This document shows positions 12,399 to 21,800 of a stretch of 31,625 bases of DNA, piece by piece. Source of the DNA: a virus. The notes beneath the pieces were generated by a model. It had not been told where the DNA came from and did not search any database. It saw only the letters and a program-made list of their open reading frames with translations. Position numbers and translations under genes: made by a program. How positions within the stretch are numbered: the first letter of the stretch is position 1; each line of letters begins with the position of its first letter. Location: positions 1 through 31,625 of IMG/VR virus record IMGVR_UViG_3300002835_000706. The stretch is one strand, 5' to 3'.

Positions 12399-12690
12399 AG
12401 AAGTGCAAGCAGACGGTTACGAAGTTGATGCCAACGAAATGTTGGAATCGTTAAAAAACGCCAACGAAAAACTCATTACAGCAATGGTCGATGCCGAATA
12501 CGGCTTCGACCCAAACCAACTACTTAAACTCCGTGTAGACCTACTGACCGACATTCTGATTGACGCTCAAATCATTAACGAGCAAACGTTGGAACTGCGT
12601 TGGGAAATCATGTTGTCAGAAGTCCTTAACGAAGTCGTTCAGCAAATCTCAAAACAAAACGAAATCTTGAAGCGAGAAGCCAATGAGTGA
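12391..12690 (+). CDS. Helical protein, 99 aa
   Basis: Start ATG after AAGGAG, overlapping the previous gene by 8 bases. The 99-aa product is almost all helix, with the central segment L-L-K-L-R-V-D-L-L-T-D-I-L-I (44-57), a pattern common in small actinophage hypothetical proteins. A coiled-coil dimer is likely. It overlaps the next gene by 8 bases as well. No enzymatic motif. Function unknown. Confidence 0.7.
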   Translation: MDEEVQADGYEVDANEMLESLKNANEKLITAMVDAEYGFDPNQLLKLRVDLLTDILIDAQIINEQTLELRWEIMLSEVLNEVVQQISKQNEILKREANE

Positions 12691-12991
12691 CGAAGACGAC
12701 CTGAAGAACATTCTCGGAGAAGAACTGTTCAACGAACTAGACTCGCTAGACCGACATGGACTTGATATCGGTCCAGTAGACGAAAATAAACTCATGGAAA
12801 TCGCTGCCAAAGAATACTTGGTGGCGATTCCATTTAAAGGAGACTCAGCCCTAGACCTAGTAGCAGCCCTGTTCCACGCAGCCGAAGAAGACTGCAAAGA
12901 CTGTGAAGGGTACATCACCAAATTCTCTGGACAAATCATCGGAGAGATGTGGATCGAAATCCTTAAAGCGGAAGAACTGTTAGATGAATAA
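12683..12991 (+). CDS. Acidic hypothetical protein, 102 aa
   Basis: A strongly acidic 102-aa protein (many D and E residues), helical, with a short C-x2-C (E-D-C-K-D-C-E-G around residue 72) that is unlikely to bind zinc alone. It overlaps its neighbours by 8 bases on both sides, typical of this coupled cluster. I recognise no family. Possibly a DNA-mimic or inhibitor, given the charge, but that is speculation. Confidence 0.65.
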   Translation: MSDEDDLKNILGEELFNELDSLDRHGLDIGPVDENKLMEIAAKEYLVAIPFKGDSALDLVAALFHAAEEDCKDCEGYITKFSGQIIGEMWIEILKAEELLDE

Positions 12992-13157
12992 AACAGACTT
13001 CTGGGAATGGGTTGACTATGGCGTTAAAGCAGGATGGTGTTCAGAAGTACTCTGCGACACCCACGACGGAATACCAATGACAGAAGAAGAAGAAGAAACA
13101 TGGGAAAGAGGATACGACCCGTGCATATTCATTATAAGACTGTGGGATAACCGATGA
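12984..13157 (+). CDS. Small conserved actinophage protein, 57 aa
   Basis: A 57-aa reading frame beginning M-N-K-T-D-F-W-E-W-V-D-Y-G-V, with a C-x4-C pair and a T-H-D-G-x-P-M-T-E-E-E tract, ending in D-P-C-I-F-I-I-R-L. This head-to-tail pattern recurs in short mycobacteriophage and other actinophage proteins, which supports a real gene despite its size. Three cysteines and a histidine could bind a metal. It overlaps the genes on both sides (8 bases and ATGA). Function unknown. Confidence 0.72.
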   Translation: MNKTDFWEWVDYGVKAGWCSEVLCDTHDGIPMTEEEEETWERGYDPCIFIIRLWDNR

Positions 13158-13354
13158 CAGAAGAACGAATCGAACTCGGAGGCGTACACATCGTACGAAT
13201 CCTAGAACCAGACGGAACAATGTCACTAGAAGTAAACACCGACGACGATATCCATCAATGGGAAGTTATCGGTATGCTTACCGTAGCAATGCAATGGGAA
13301 CTTGATGCCTATCCTGTTCCCGACGACGACGAAGAAACGGATGAATGGACATGA
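13154..13354 (+). CDS. Small acidic protein, 66 aa
   Basis: A 66-aa acidic protein with start overlapping the previous stop (ATGA). It has a beta-rich N-terminus (RIELGGVHIVRILEPDG) and an acidic C-terminus (PDDDEETDEW). No domain is recognised. The overlap with the lysin gene at 13351 shows the two are coupled, but nothing in the sequence ties this protein to lysis. Function unknown. Confidence 0.65.
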   Translation: MTEERIELGGVHIVRILEPDGTMSLEVNTDDDIHQWEVIGMLTVAMQWELDAYPVPDDDEETDEWT

Positions 13355-13818
13355 AATACTATGCACCAGTAATTATAATCGCAATCGCATTAATGACACT
13401 AATAGTGTTCGATCAAACACAAACAAACGAAGTGGCCGAAGTGGCCCAAGTGGTAGAAACAACCACAACCAGCACAACAACCACCACCATCGACCTCAGT
13501 TTCCTAAACACCACAACCACCACTACAGCCCCCGTTGTGGCTGAAAAAACAAAAACCCCCCAATCGACGGAAGCATTCTTTGAATGTATCCGTCACAGGG
13601 AATCGCGTGGTAACTATGGTGCAGTTAGTTCCTCAGGAACATTCATGGGTGCCTACCAGTTTTACCAAGGCGGCTGGAACACGTTCGCTGCACGCATCGA
13701 CCGTCACGATCTGGTCGGAGTTCCCCCACACCACGCATCACCAGCAGACCAAGACGCAGTAGCATTAGCGGCATACAACGAGTTGGGCGCTAAACCGTGG
13801 AACGGAGCCTGCAAATGA
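13351..13818 (+). CDS. Rpf-like lytic transglycosylase/muralytic enzyme
   Basis: A 155-aa membrane-anchored peptidoglycan hydrolase of the resuscitation-promoting factor (Rpf, lysozyme-like) family. A hydrophobic N-terminal anchor is followed by a threonine-rich linker of about 30 residues and a C-terminal Rpf domain with C-I-R-H-R-E-S-R-G-N-Y, in which the glutamate after H-R is the expected catalytic acid, then G-A-Y-Q-F, and a C-terminal cysteine that could pair with the first. Rpf is an actinobacterial fold, the best clue to the host. Start: ATG at 13351 overlaps the previous stop (ATGA), as elsewhere in this operon; ATG at 13345 is also possible and adds two residues. Confidence 0.88.
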   Translation: MKYYAPVIIIAIALMTLIVFDQTQTNEVAEVAQVVETTTTSTTTTTIDLSFLNTTTTTTAPVVAEKTKTPQSTEAFFECIRHRESRGNYGAVSSSGTFMGAYQFYQGGWNTFAARIDRHDLVGVPPHHASPADQDAVALAAYNELGAKPWNGACK

Positions 13819-13889
13819 TTCAAATACTGGGACTAGCGATCCTCGTAATCCTTATTGGACTGTGGCTTGGGCTTGGAACAGATGATTGA
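13815..13889 (+). CDS. 24-aa membrane peptide after the Rpf lysin
   Basis: A 24-aa reading frame overlapping the lysin stop (ATGA), consisting almost wholly of one hydrophobic helix (residues 2-20) with an acidic end GTDD. Its position right after the Rpf lysin and before a small helical gene fits a tiny membrane effector, perhaps a holin-like peptide, but the main two-helix holin candidate is on the other strand at 14486. It is short, and its coding status rests on overlap and hydrophobicity only. Confidence 0.5.
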   Translation: MIQILGLAILVILIGLWLGLGTDD

Positions 13890-14103
13890 TATCGCAGAAG
13901 AACTCACAGCACGAGGAGTAGCCCTAATGGAATTGGGGCAAGACCCTGACCTGATGTTTAAAGCCTCAGGAGAAATCCGTCTTCTGCGCATGGAAGCGCA
14001 GAAACTTGCAAACCTATTAATGAGTGCATACACTTGGGTACACGAATCCAAAATCGCTGAGGTAGACTTAGCGTTAAAGCCATACTTAGGGAAGGAACAA
14101 TAA
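13882..14103 (+). CDS. Helical protein, 73 aa
   Basis: A 73-aa helical protein starting at ATG 13882, overlapping the membrane peptide by 8 bases; an upstream TTG at 13855 is a less likely start. It is amphipathic, with alternating acidic and basic residues (residues 25-50: KASGEIRLLRMEAQKLAN), and no membrane segment or cysteine. Its TAA shares bases with the next ATG (TAATG), so it is coupled to its neighbour. Function unknown. Confidence 0.65.
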   Translation: MIDIAEELTARGVALMELGQDPDLMFKASGEIRLLRMEAQKLANLLMSAYTWVHESKIAEVDLALKPYLGKEQ

Positions 14104-14405
14104 TGGGAAGTTACGGTTCACAGTCAGTTGAAGCAATCGGTAACCTGATGGCATTAGAAGCAGAGTTGCAGGCGAAAAAGAAAGAACAGCCTGCACCGTA
14201 TCGTATGCCTGACGAACAGGTTGTCACCGTCATCATGCCTGTCGGTCTTATTCGTAAGATGACAGGCGACTGGAAATCGTTATTGCACGGTGAAACCGTT
14301 GCAGTACGTTCCGCCATGCGCCATGCGCTATGGGACGAATACGATGTTAAATCGGGCCTACAGGAATCTGAAACGGTTGATCCTCGGAAGGATCTACCCG
14401 CCTAG
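14103..14405 (+). CDS. Hypothetical protein, 100 aa; last + strand gene
   Basis: The start ATG follows GGGAAGGAAC and overlaps the preceding stop. The 100-aa product has a charged helical N-terminus and a beta-helix segment V-V-T-V-I-M-P-V-G-L-I-R-K-M near residue 41, with no known domain. Its last 59 bases overlap the opposing 54-aa gene, and a hairpin (14375-14398) lies within that overlap. It ends the rightward half of the window. Function unknown. Confidence 0.65.
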   Translation: MGSYGSQSVEAIGNLMALEAELQAKKKEQPAPYRMPDEQVVTVIMPVGLIRKMTGDWKSLLHGETVAVRSAMRHALWDEYDVKSGLQESETVDPRKDLPA

Positions 14406-14511
14406 CAGGAACCGCATCAGGTTCGACGTATTCGTAATCGTCGTCCGTTTCAGGCTTGGCATGGTTGGGATCGTCAAGATCCCAATCAGGCCGAGGCGGG
14501 GCCAGCGTCAT
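14347..14511 (-). CDS. Small acidic protein, 54 aa (after holin)
   Basis: A 54-aa minus-strand frame whose ATG (14511) lies inside the end of the holin gene, preceded by AGAGGT. The acidic, proline-rich product (DWDLDDPNHA..ETDDDYEYVEPD) has natural-looking composition. It overlaps the end of the plus-strand gene at 14103-14405 by 59 bases, tail to tail. An ATG at 14574 is an alternative start but lies inside the holin with no Shine-Dalgarno. Medium-low confidence; function unknown. Confidence 0.45.
   Translation of the reverse strand: MTLAPPRPDWDLDDPNHAKPETDDDYEYVEPDAVPARRVDPSEDQPFQIPVGPI
14375..14398. terminator. Bidirectional hairpin between converging operons
   Basis: GATCCT (14379-14384) pairs with AGGATC (14389-14394) around CGGA, extended by GGT (14375-14377) with ACC (14396-14398) across one mismatch. 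It sits where the early and late transcripts collide and could terminate both, although it has no T-run and lies inside coding sequence. Confidence 0.4.
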
Positions 14512-14719
14512 CGACAGGAACCTCTGTATAAAGAGCAACACCGATCTGGTCATTAACCTTACGGCTGGCAACAACAGTCACAACCGCAGTAACAACAGCA
14601 GTAATAGCAGCAGACTGCTCGCCCGTGATCTCTGCCCAACCAAACGCATTAACAAGCAAAATCACAGCCTGAACCAGACCGATTACTGCGCCAGCAATTC
14701 CCGTAGTACGACTAGTCAT
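14486..14719 (-). CDS. Holin-like membrane protein, 77 aa
   Basis: A 77-aa protein with two hydrophobic helices (about residues 6-27 and 37-53) joined by a short turn around GWAEITGEQS, and a polar C-terminus (KVNDQIGVALYTEVPVDDAG), the class II holin layout. I chose the ATG at 14719, spaced 8 bases from AGGGA, over the GTG at 14725, which is too close. It lies directly after the amidase endolysin gene, so it probably forms the membrane lesion that releases that enzyme. It is the lysis partner in the leftward late operon. Confidence 0.78.
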   Translation of the reverse strand: MTSRTTGIAGAVIGLVQAVILLVNAFGWAEITGEQSAAITAVVTAVVTVVASRKVNDQIGVALYTEVPVDDAGPASA

Positions 14720-14730
14720 ATTCACATTCC

Positions 14731-15591
14731 CTATTTAAGCCAAAACCAAGTTTGTGGTCCGACAATTCCATCGACAGCCAAACGGTTGCCAAGATTAAAG
14801 AAGTTGCGGATATCAGTTTGCGCCCGACGCACAGCAGCATCAGTAGCAGGACCAAACACACCGTCAACAGTCAAACCAGCATTACTCCTAGCGTTCAGCA
14901 ACACCTGAAGCCACCTCACAGCGTCACCCTTAGAACCACGGCGAAGCACCTGTGAACGTGCATGATTAATTGCATCGTTAATCCAAGTGAGATCAGGCAA
15001 AGGTGCAGGAACAGGCTCAGGAGGCGGTGCAGGCTCATAAACACCAGCATGGCGTTTAATGGCAACCAGCAACATGATACTCAGACCCCACTCTTGTGGG
15101 TGATTAACAAAAGCGTCACTACGATCTTGTGGCTGGGCTTCCCCATGTTGGCAAAGGCCAGCACGCTCAAGGACCTCAGACTCAATCCATTCATTAGACG
15201 CAATCGGGTCAAACCCGTTGCGTCGCCAGAAATCCACGATCTCTTTAGCAGCACGATCAATCATCACGTTGGTAGCCCAGTCATCCACATTCAGTTCAGA
15301 TGACTTGCACGCTAGTGCAATGTTCCAGCAACGGCTGTTATACCCACTCGTCGCCACACCGAATGCCGTGTAACTGTCTGGCATCAGGAAGACGGTGGAA
15401 TTCCAGTCCACGATACAATGGTACGATCCTGCGTTGCTGCGACGGCTAATATAGGCCGCAGTATTTTCAGCAGAATCATCGCCACCCACACCCTCGGTAG
15501 TGTGGAGAACCACACCACCCGTCATAGGGGCATTGCGGGATGGCCAGAACTGACGGCTGGCAGGAGGATTATCAAGAAGGTAGTAGCCCAT
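14731..15591 (-). CDS. Endolysin: amidase_2 plus peptidoglycan-binding domain
   Basis: A 286-aa endolysin. Residues 1-165 are an N-acetylmuramoyl-L-alanine amidase_2 (PGRP-like) fold: H-T-T-E-G with H30 as a zinc ligand, S-Y-H-C with H58, and a late H149 in Q-H-G. A proline-rich linker (186-200) leads to a C-terminal peptidoglycan-binding domain, with L-R-R-G-S-K-G-D-A-V-R-W-L-Q, V-D-G-V-F-G-P and V-D-G-I-V-G-P-Q-T-W. It cuts cell-wall peptides at lysis, released by the holin encoded next. It sits between the DUF2746-like protein and the holin. The third zinc ligand assignment is tentative. Confidence 0.9.
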   Translation of the reverse strand: MGYYLLDNPPASRQFWPSRNAPMTGGVVLHTTEGVGGDDSAENTAAYISRRSNAGSYHCIVDWNSTVFLMPDSYTAFGVATSGYNSRCWNIALACKSSELNVDDWATNVMIDRAAKEIVDFWRRNGFDPIASNEWIESEVLERAGLCQHGEAQPQDRSDAFVNHPQEWGLSIMLLVAIKRHAGVYEPAPPPEPVPAPLPDLTWINDAINHARSQVLRRGSKGDAVRWLQVLLNARSNAGLTVDGVFGPATDAAVRRAQTDIRNFFNLGNRLAVDGIVGPQTWFWLK

Positions 15592-15593
15592 AC

Positions 15594-15872
15594 CTATAAG
15601 GTTGAACTGTCCCGATATTCCGTTACATGGGCTTTTTCATGCTCAGCCTGCCAAATCTGAACATTGTCAAGCCTGTTGTCAAGCCTGTCTACTTTAGAGT
15701 CAATGCTGCCAACCTGATTAGACAGATGATGCAATAGGCTGGAATTATGATTGTGTTGGTCGGTGTTCTCAGACCGCAACTTCCGAACCGAAAGAATCGT
15801 GGCTGAAGCAGCAATTAAAGCCACCATCACAGGAACAATAGCGACCTCAGCGATCCGCAACAACGAATCCAT
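15594..15872 (-). CDS. DUF2746-like membrane/coiled-coil protein, 92 aa
   Basis: Start at ATG 15872, whose A is shared with the stop of the giant gene (TAATG). Residues 6-28 are hydrophobic, then a basic turn, then a C-terminal coiled coil in which VDRLDNRLDNVQ repeats. The pattern fits the DUF2746-type phage protein found near lysis genes in actinophages. It may act as a spanin-like or accessory lysis factor, or as a virion membrane protein, given its position between the giant internal protein and the endolysin. Two DNA copies of TTGTCAAGCCTGT underlie the heptad repeat. Confidence 0.7.
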   Translation of the reverse strand: MDSLLRIAEVAIVPVMVALIAASATILSVRKLRSENTDQHNHNSSLLHHLSNQVGSIDSKVDRLDNRLDNVQIWQAEHEKAHVTEYRDSSTL

Positions 15873-18800
15873 TAGTTGTTTCCATTCCCCAGCGCAGCAG
15901 CAATAGCAGCCCAATCCACCTTTTTATTGCCCGACACATTCGTAAACGGAGAATTAGCAGGCAGTCCACCCTTAGGTTGCAGCAACGTCAAGTAAGGACG
16001 CTTATCCGTTGGCGTTGGCTTAGAGGCCAACGCAATTTGCTTCTCCCAATAGTCATAACCACCGTAGCCAAGTTCCTTAAGGCTCTCAGCCATCTTGTCA
16101 ATCTTCTTTTGCCTAGCCCGAATCTCACCATATTTGTCAGATTCAGTATTAGCCCGAAGCGACAAACCAAACAGGGTGTTTAGCACCGTAACAGGCAAAC
16201 GATCTTGATAACGGGGTTCGTCAGGAAGCAAACGCCTTGCACGACCCATCAATGGGAAGAACTGCTCAAGGGCATACAAATGCTTATCCTGAGCCATGAG
16301 TTTGCCGTTAATGTCACGTTCAGCGAAACCAAGGGCTTCCATAGCAACACCTAAACCAACCTTCTCATAGGTGTCTGGGATCTGCACATACCCAAGGAAC
16401 GGTGCAGATTTACCAAAGTACAACTTGTTATCCATCACCATTTCAACAGGGGTTTTAAGAATAGGGTTGATCTGTCCAAGCAGATCGTTGAGGTTGCCCA
16501 AAACATTAAGGTCTTTAATGGGCATATCTGGCATCAAATAAGTTTGACCACCAGGAAGCGCAAATGGCAAACGAATATTCATTCGATCACTCATCCACGC
16601 AGGCATCAAATCCTCAGGGAGCGACGCAGCCTCAATGGAATCCTTTGTCTGGACGTACCTTGCGTACGCCTTAGGGTTACGGAAAACCATTTCCATCTGG
16701 GTTGGCAGGTTCTTACGGAACCAAGTGTAGAAAGGCGAAATGCGCTTCATAACTACGTTTTCAAATTGGTTCAAATCGTTGTAATTAAAATGCGCTTTAA
16801 ATACAAGATCATAGATGCCTTCAAGCCCACGACCATTCTCAGCAGCGTGCATTGCAGCAGCACCACGCAAAGTACGTTCCATATCACGGTTAACGTTATA
16901 AGTCGCACGGTTAATAGGCGTATCAGCAAGACGAGTCAAAACCCCACGCTTCTGACCAGAACCAGTAACAGCCTTCAAATCAGCAAGAGTGTTCTCAACC
17001 TGACCACCCAATTCCAAAACACCAGAATTGTGGACCATAGAATAAGCATCAGGCAATTCCCTAAGTGCTTCTTCAACAGACTGCCCAGAAGCAATAGCCT
17101 TACGGAACTGACGGTCAGCCCTTAAGAAATTTTCCATACTTCCTGGAGAAACATCAAACAGGTAATTCATAAAAATACCTGAATAACCGTTTCGTGCAAT
17201 AAACCCAGGAGTTGCAACAGCCCAAGACTTAAACACTCGTGTCATGCGATCAAAGTATTTAAGGAAACTAGGCAATTCATTTGGTGTGGTTATCTTAGTA
17301 ACCAACGCCATAGCATCAGCAATATCCATAGGAGACTGAGAAGACCTAGAAATCTCAGCAAAACCCTTACGAACAATATAACGAACAGCCTCATCAGCCT
17401 TTGGACCCTTAAGCCATACCATATATTCGTAATCATCAGACGCTTTACCAAGACGAGTCAACGCCTTTTCCTCAGCAACCATCGCAATCTCAAGCGCACG
17501 CTGACCACGATTCAACTCGTCCAAACGCATACGAGCAACATCATCAAACTCACTAACCTTACGGTTAAGATTGTTCTGATACAACGACTGCTTCTGTTTC
17601 TCAATACGATCAATGCGCTGAGAGAAACCCTTAATGTTGGCATCAATCTCATCCAACTGAGCCAACTTGTCCGTCTGATCCTTAGTTAAACGTTTATTGG
17701 CCTTACCAACCTTAGTGATCTCAGCACGCAAATCATTAATCTTCTGCTGAGTCTTAGCCGACATACGCTTGGCCTTAGTGCCAGTAGCCGCAGTTCCAGG
17801 CTCCCCGCCCATAGCCTTAGCAGCAGCCTGCTTCGTTTGAGAAGCCTTAGTCATAGTCTTCATCGCAGCAGGATTATCAGCATTTGCGGCAGCAGCAGTC
17901 ATAGCAGCAGGATCATTGTCAGTCGCTTTAGCCATATCGGCCATAGCCTTTTTCTGAGCAGGCTCCATGCCCAACTCGCGAGTAACCTGCTTAATTACAT
18001 CGTCAGTACTCTGGCTATCAATCGAACCGACAAGACGGATAACTTGCTCTTCAGTCAGACCGCTTGTGGTCGAAGCGAAACGTGCAACCTGAGCCGAATC
18101 CTCAGACAACTGAACAGCCTGAACCGTACGCAACGAAGCCCGTTCGTAACGATTCTTAAACTCAAGGAACCTTGGATTAAGATTAGGATTCTCTCCAAAG
18201 TTGTTGGCGAATGATGCTGACTCTTTTTCAGCATCATCCAAAGCCTTAGTCATGCGGCCAAACGCAACCTGTTCCTCCATCGCTGCCTCAGCAGCGTTGG
18301 CAGCACGAACATCAAGGTCAGCCACAAGTTTCTCAGTCTTAGCCAAACCTTCAAGTTCATCGTTTACAGCACGCCAATCAGACTTTGGCTCTCCACCCTT
18401 AAGTTCAGTACTGCGCGCACGATTTCTAGCCCGACGCATCTTAACGGTCTTATCGTTAATAGCAGTTTGAAGTTCACCACGCATAGCCTGAGTGTCATCA
18501 ACATATTGCATCGTTGCTGTTTCCCACTCAGGGGTATAACCACCCTTAGGTGGTTCAGCAGTCCACGAACGTCCAGCAGAACCCAACCTAGGGTCAGCAG
18601 ACATACGGGCCGCAGCATCCTGCGCCCGCAAATTATCCATGTATTCGTAAAAGCCCTTATTCTCCGCAGCCTGCATATCACGCAAAGCACCACGCATCTG
18701 CCACTCTGCAACAGCCATCTGTTCAGGAGAAGCCCCAATGTCACCCAAAGTTTTATGAGCGTCCCTTGCAGCCTCATACGCATCCTGACGGGCAATAACC

Positions 18801-21800
18801 TCAGGAACATCAGCAGCAGCCAAACGATTATTCTGCTGCAAATCAACAATCCGAGCCTGACGCTCAGGAGGCAAATCAGCCATAACCGACTGATATGTCA
18901 CACCCTTGGGCTTGTTGTAAATAACAGTTTCAGGTTCAGTACCAGTAAAACCCTTATTTAAGAAAGGTTTATCACGCTTCAACTGCTGAAGCGCAGCCTC
19001 ATTCTTAGCGACCTTTGCTTCCATCCTTGTGATAGCAGCAGTATCGCCAGAAGCCTCTTCAATCTTAGAAGCAACAAACGCAGCCCGATCAGACTCAGCG
19101 TTCTTTAACGCAGCCCTAGCCTTATCCAACTTGTTGCCAGCAGTCTTGGTCTTCTGGGCATTACGACCCGCAGCAGCAATCCTGAATTCTTCGGCAGCAT
19201 CAGCAACAGCCTGACGAGCCTTAATTACCTCAGGACCCTCACCTTGCAAACCTTTACGGGCAGCAGCAGCACCCCGACGAGCAGCCCTAGCCGACTCAAC
19301 TTCACGTTTACCAGCAGCAATTGACGCTTCCAACTCGTTCCTAGAACGGATTGAAGTCCGAATCTCGTCTTCAGAAAAACGACTGAGACCCTGCATATTC
19401 TCAGGGTTAGCCAACAAATCAGCAGGATTGAACTGTTGACTAGGAACCTCAGGAATAGCCTGAGGTTCTGGTATCGGCATTGCTTCAGGAATAGCCTCAG
19501 GCATTGCAGCAGGAACCGCTTCAGGCACAGCAGCAGGTACGGTAGGCTTATAAGCAGCCAAATTCTTTTCAGCCTTAGCCAAAGCCTTTTGAGCAATAGC
19601 CAATTCTTTTTCAGCAGCCTTACCGCCCTGACCCATCTTCACAGCATTGGCAAGGTCATCAACCTCAAATTGCAGATCAGAAACATCACTAGCAAGTTTG
19701 TTCAACTCTGCATCAACCATTGTGGCCGACGGAACGGGAGCGGCAGCAGCCGCCTCAGCAGCATTGTCAGCCGCCGCAGCAGCGGCAGGAACAGCACCAG
19801 TAGCACCAGCAGCAGCCTGAGCAGCAGGAGCAGGTTCCTTCGGCAACAACTTCGCCAACTCCGCCTCAAGATCAGCAGCCTTAACCTGACCAGCAGCCAC
19901 ACGCTCAGTCAAAGACTCAATCTTGCCCAACAAAGCAGCGTGTTCATTCTGCAAACTAGTTAAAGTCGCCTTCAACTGCATCTGCTTAGGACTATTCTTA
20001 GGCACCTTATTTGCAGCAATGCGAATCTCATCCATTGCAGCCACAAGTTGCTCATTCAATTCACGAATAGCAACACGAGACTCAGAACGCACCATAATTC
20101 TAGTCAGATAAGTGTCTTCAGCCTTAGAGATAGCGACCATCAAACGATCAGAAGCACGTTCAATAGCCTTACGAGCCTTAGCGGGGCTCTTCGGGTAATC
20201 CTTAAGGATGGTGTCAAGTTTTGCGTTACCAGTCGGACGTGAACGCAAATATGCAGCAGCAACTTCCTCGCCGTGCATACCCGTGTACATTCCCAATGCA
20301 CGACGTTGATTTGAAATATAATTCAAATCAAAAAGTTCATAACCGTAATCTTCCAAGTTGTAAGCATTAACCTGCTCACGAACACTACGCCTAGCCTTAT
20401 CTGGGGCCAAAGACTTAAACTCAAAATTAGATTCAGCAGCCGTCTTATAACTAGGACGACCATTCTTATCAAAAACACGATATCTAGCAGTAGGTTCAGT
20501 TACATTGCGGTTGTTCGACAGAACCTCAAACTGTGCGTCACGCATAGCAGCATCACGGCCAGCCTTGCCACGACCCACACCAACACCAATAACCTCGCCA
20601 GTTTCCTTATCAACAATCCGAGTTACATACTGCTCAGGATGACGCAAATCACGGCCATTAAACTGACGGCCAACATCGTAACGGCGACGCAAATCAGGAC
20701 CAACAGTACGTCCCTTGCCTGTGTTCTTCCAATTTTTTCCCTGAGCGACACCAGCCTCAACTGCCTCATCAGTTAACTTAGAAGCCTGATGCAACGCAAC
20801 ATCATCGCCATACAAAGGCATCATCTGGTCGGCTTTAATGCCAGCAGCCTCTAACTGACGGCCACCAACAGCCTGCGAAACAGGCTTCCAAGAATCATCA
20901 AACGCCCTAGCGTCATCAACAAGCGTCGGGTCAACAGCAGAAACCCGTCTAGCAGCCTCAGAATTACCACCCAAAGCATTATTCAAATCAACAGGATCAA
21001 TCTCACCCTGAATCAAACGCTGTTCAATATCACCCAAACCCTTAGCCTGAGTAATCTCATAAACTGCTGCGCCACCCTGCTTAATGCGAGAAGCATCCAA
21101 CACATTACGCTTAGCCAAAGCCTCTTCAGGTGTTTTCGCCTCAAGAATCGCACGCTTGATCGGCCCCTCACCACCAGACCAACGAGGATTATCGCTGATC
21201 TCACGCATAACCTTAGAAGTTTTAATGCTGCCAACAGCATCGCTGGCTGTGGACGAAATCTTGCGCATCCAATCAGGACGGCCAAGATAAACCTGACGCA
21301 ACTTAGGTGCTTCTCCACCAAGCGTGGTCGCAACACGACCAGCAATACGGCCAGTACCAGGAACGTTTAAATACAAACCACCACGCAAAGGCTCATCAAT
21401 AAGATTAGCCCCTTGAAGTTGGCCACTAAGATAAGCCATATTAGCCTTATCCAAGCCACCCAAACCACCTTGTCCCTTACGGACAAGGTTTCCAGCAATG
21501 TTAGTAAGACGAGCAGCGTCATCCACATTGCCAGCAGCCCTAGCACTAAGCGCAGCAGTTTCAGCCAACTTAGAAACGCCAGCAGCACCGCCGACTTTGG
21601 TCAAAATACCTGCACCAGCAAGATACGTTAACGGATCAATCGCAATAGAAGTACCAAGACCAATAGCAATTTTAGAAACAGGAGTTAACTTCTGATACCA
21701 ATCTTGCGTAGCAAAAATTTCTGGAGGCGTTACACCGCTACGAATGTCATTAAGGAAATTACGCTTAGGATCGGCTACTCTTGCAATAGAAGAAGTAACT

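Noticed and set aside
15664-15690. Direct repeat of TTGTCAAGCCTGT as an att site or iteron
   Set aside because: It lies inside a coding region where it encodes a heptad repeat of a coiled coil, which explains it.
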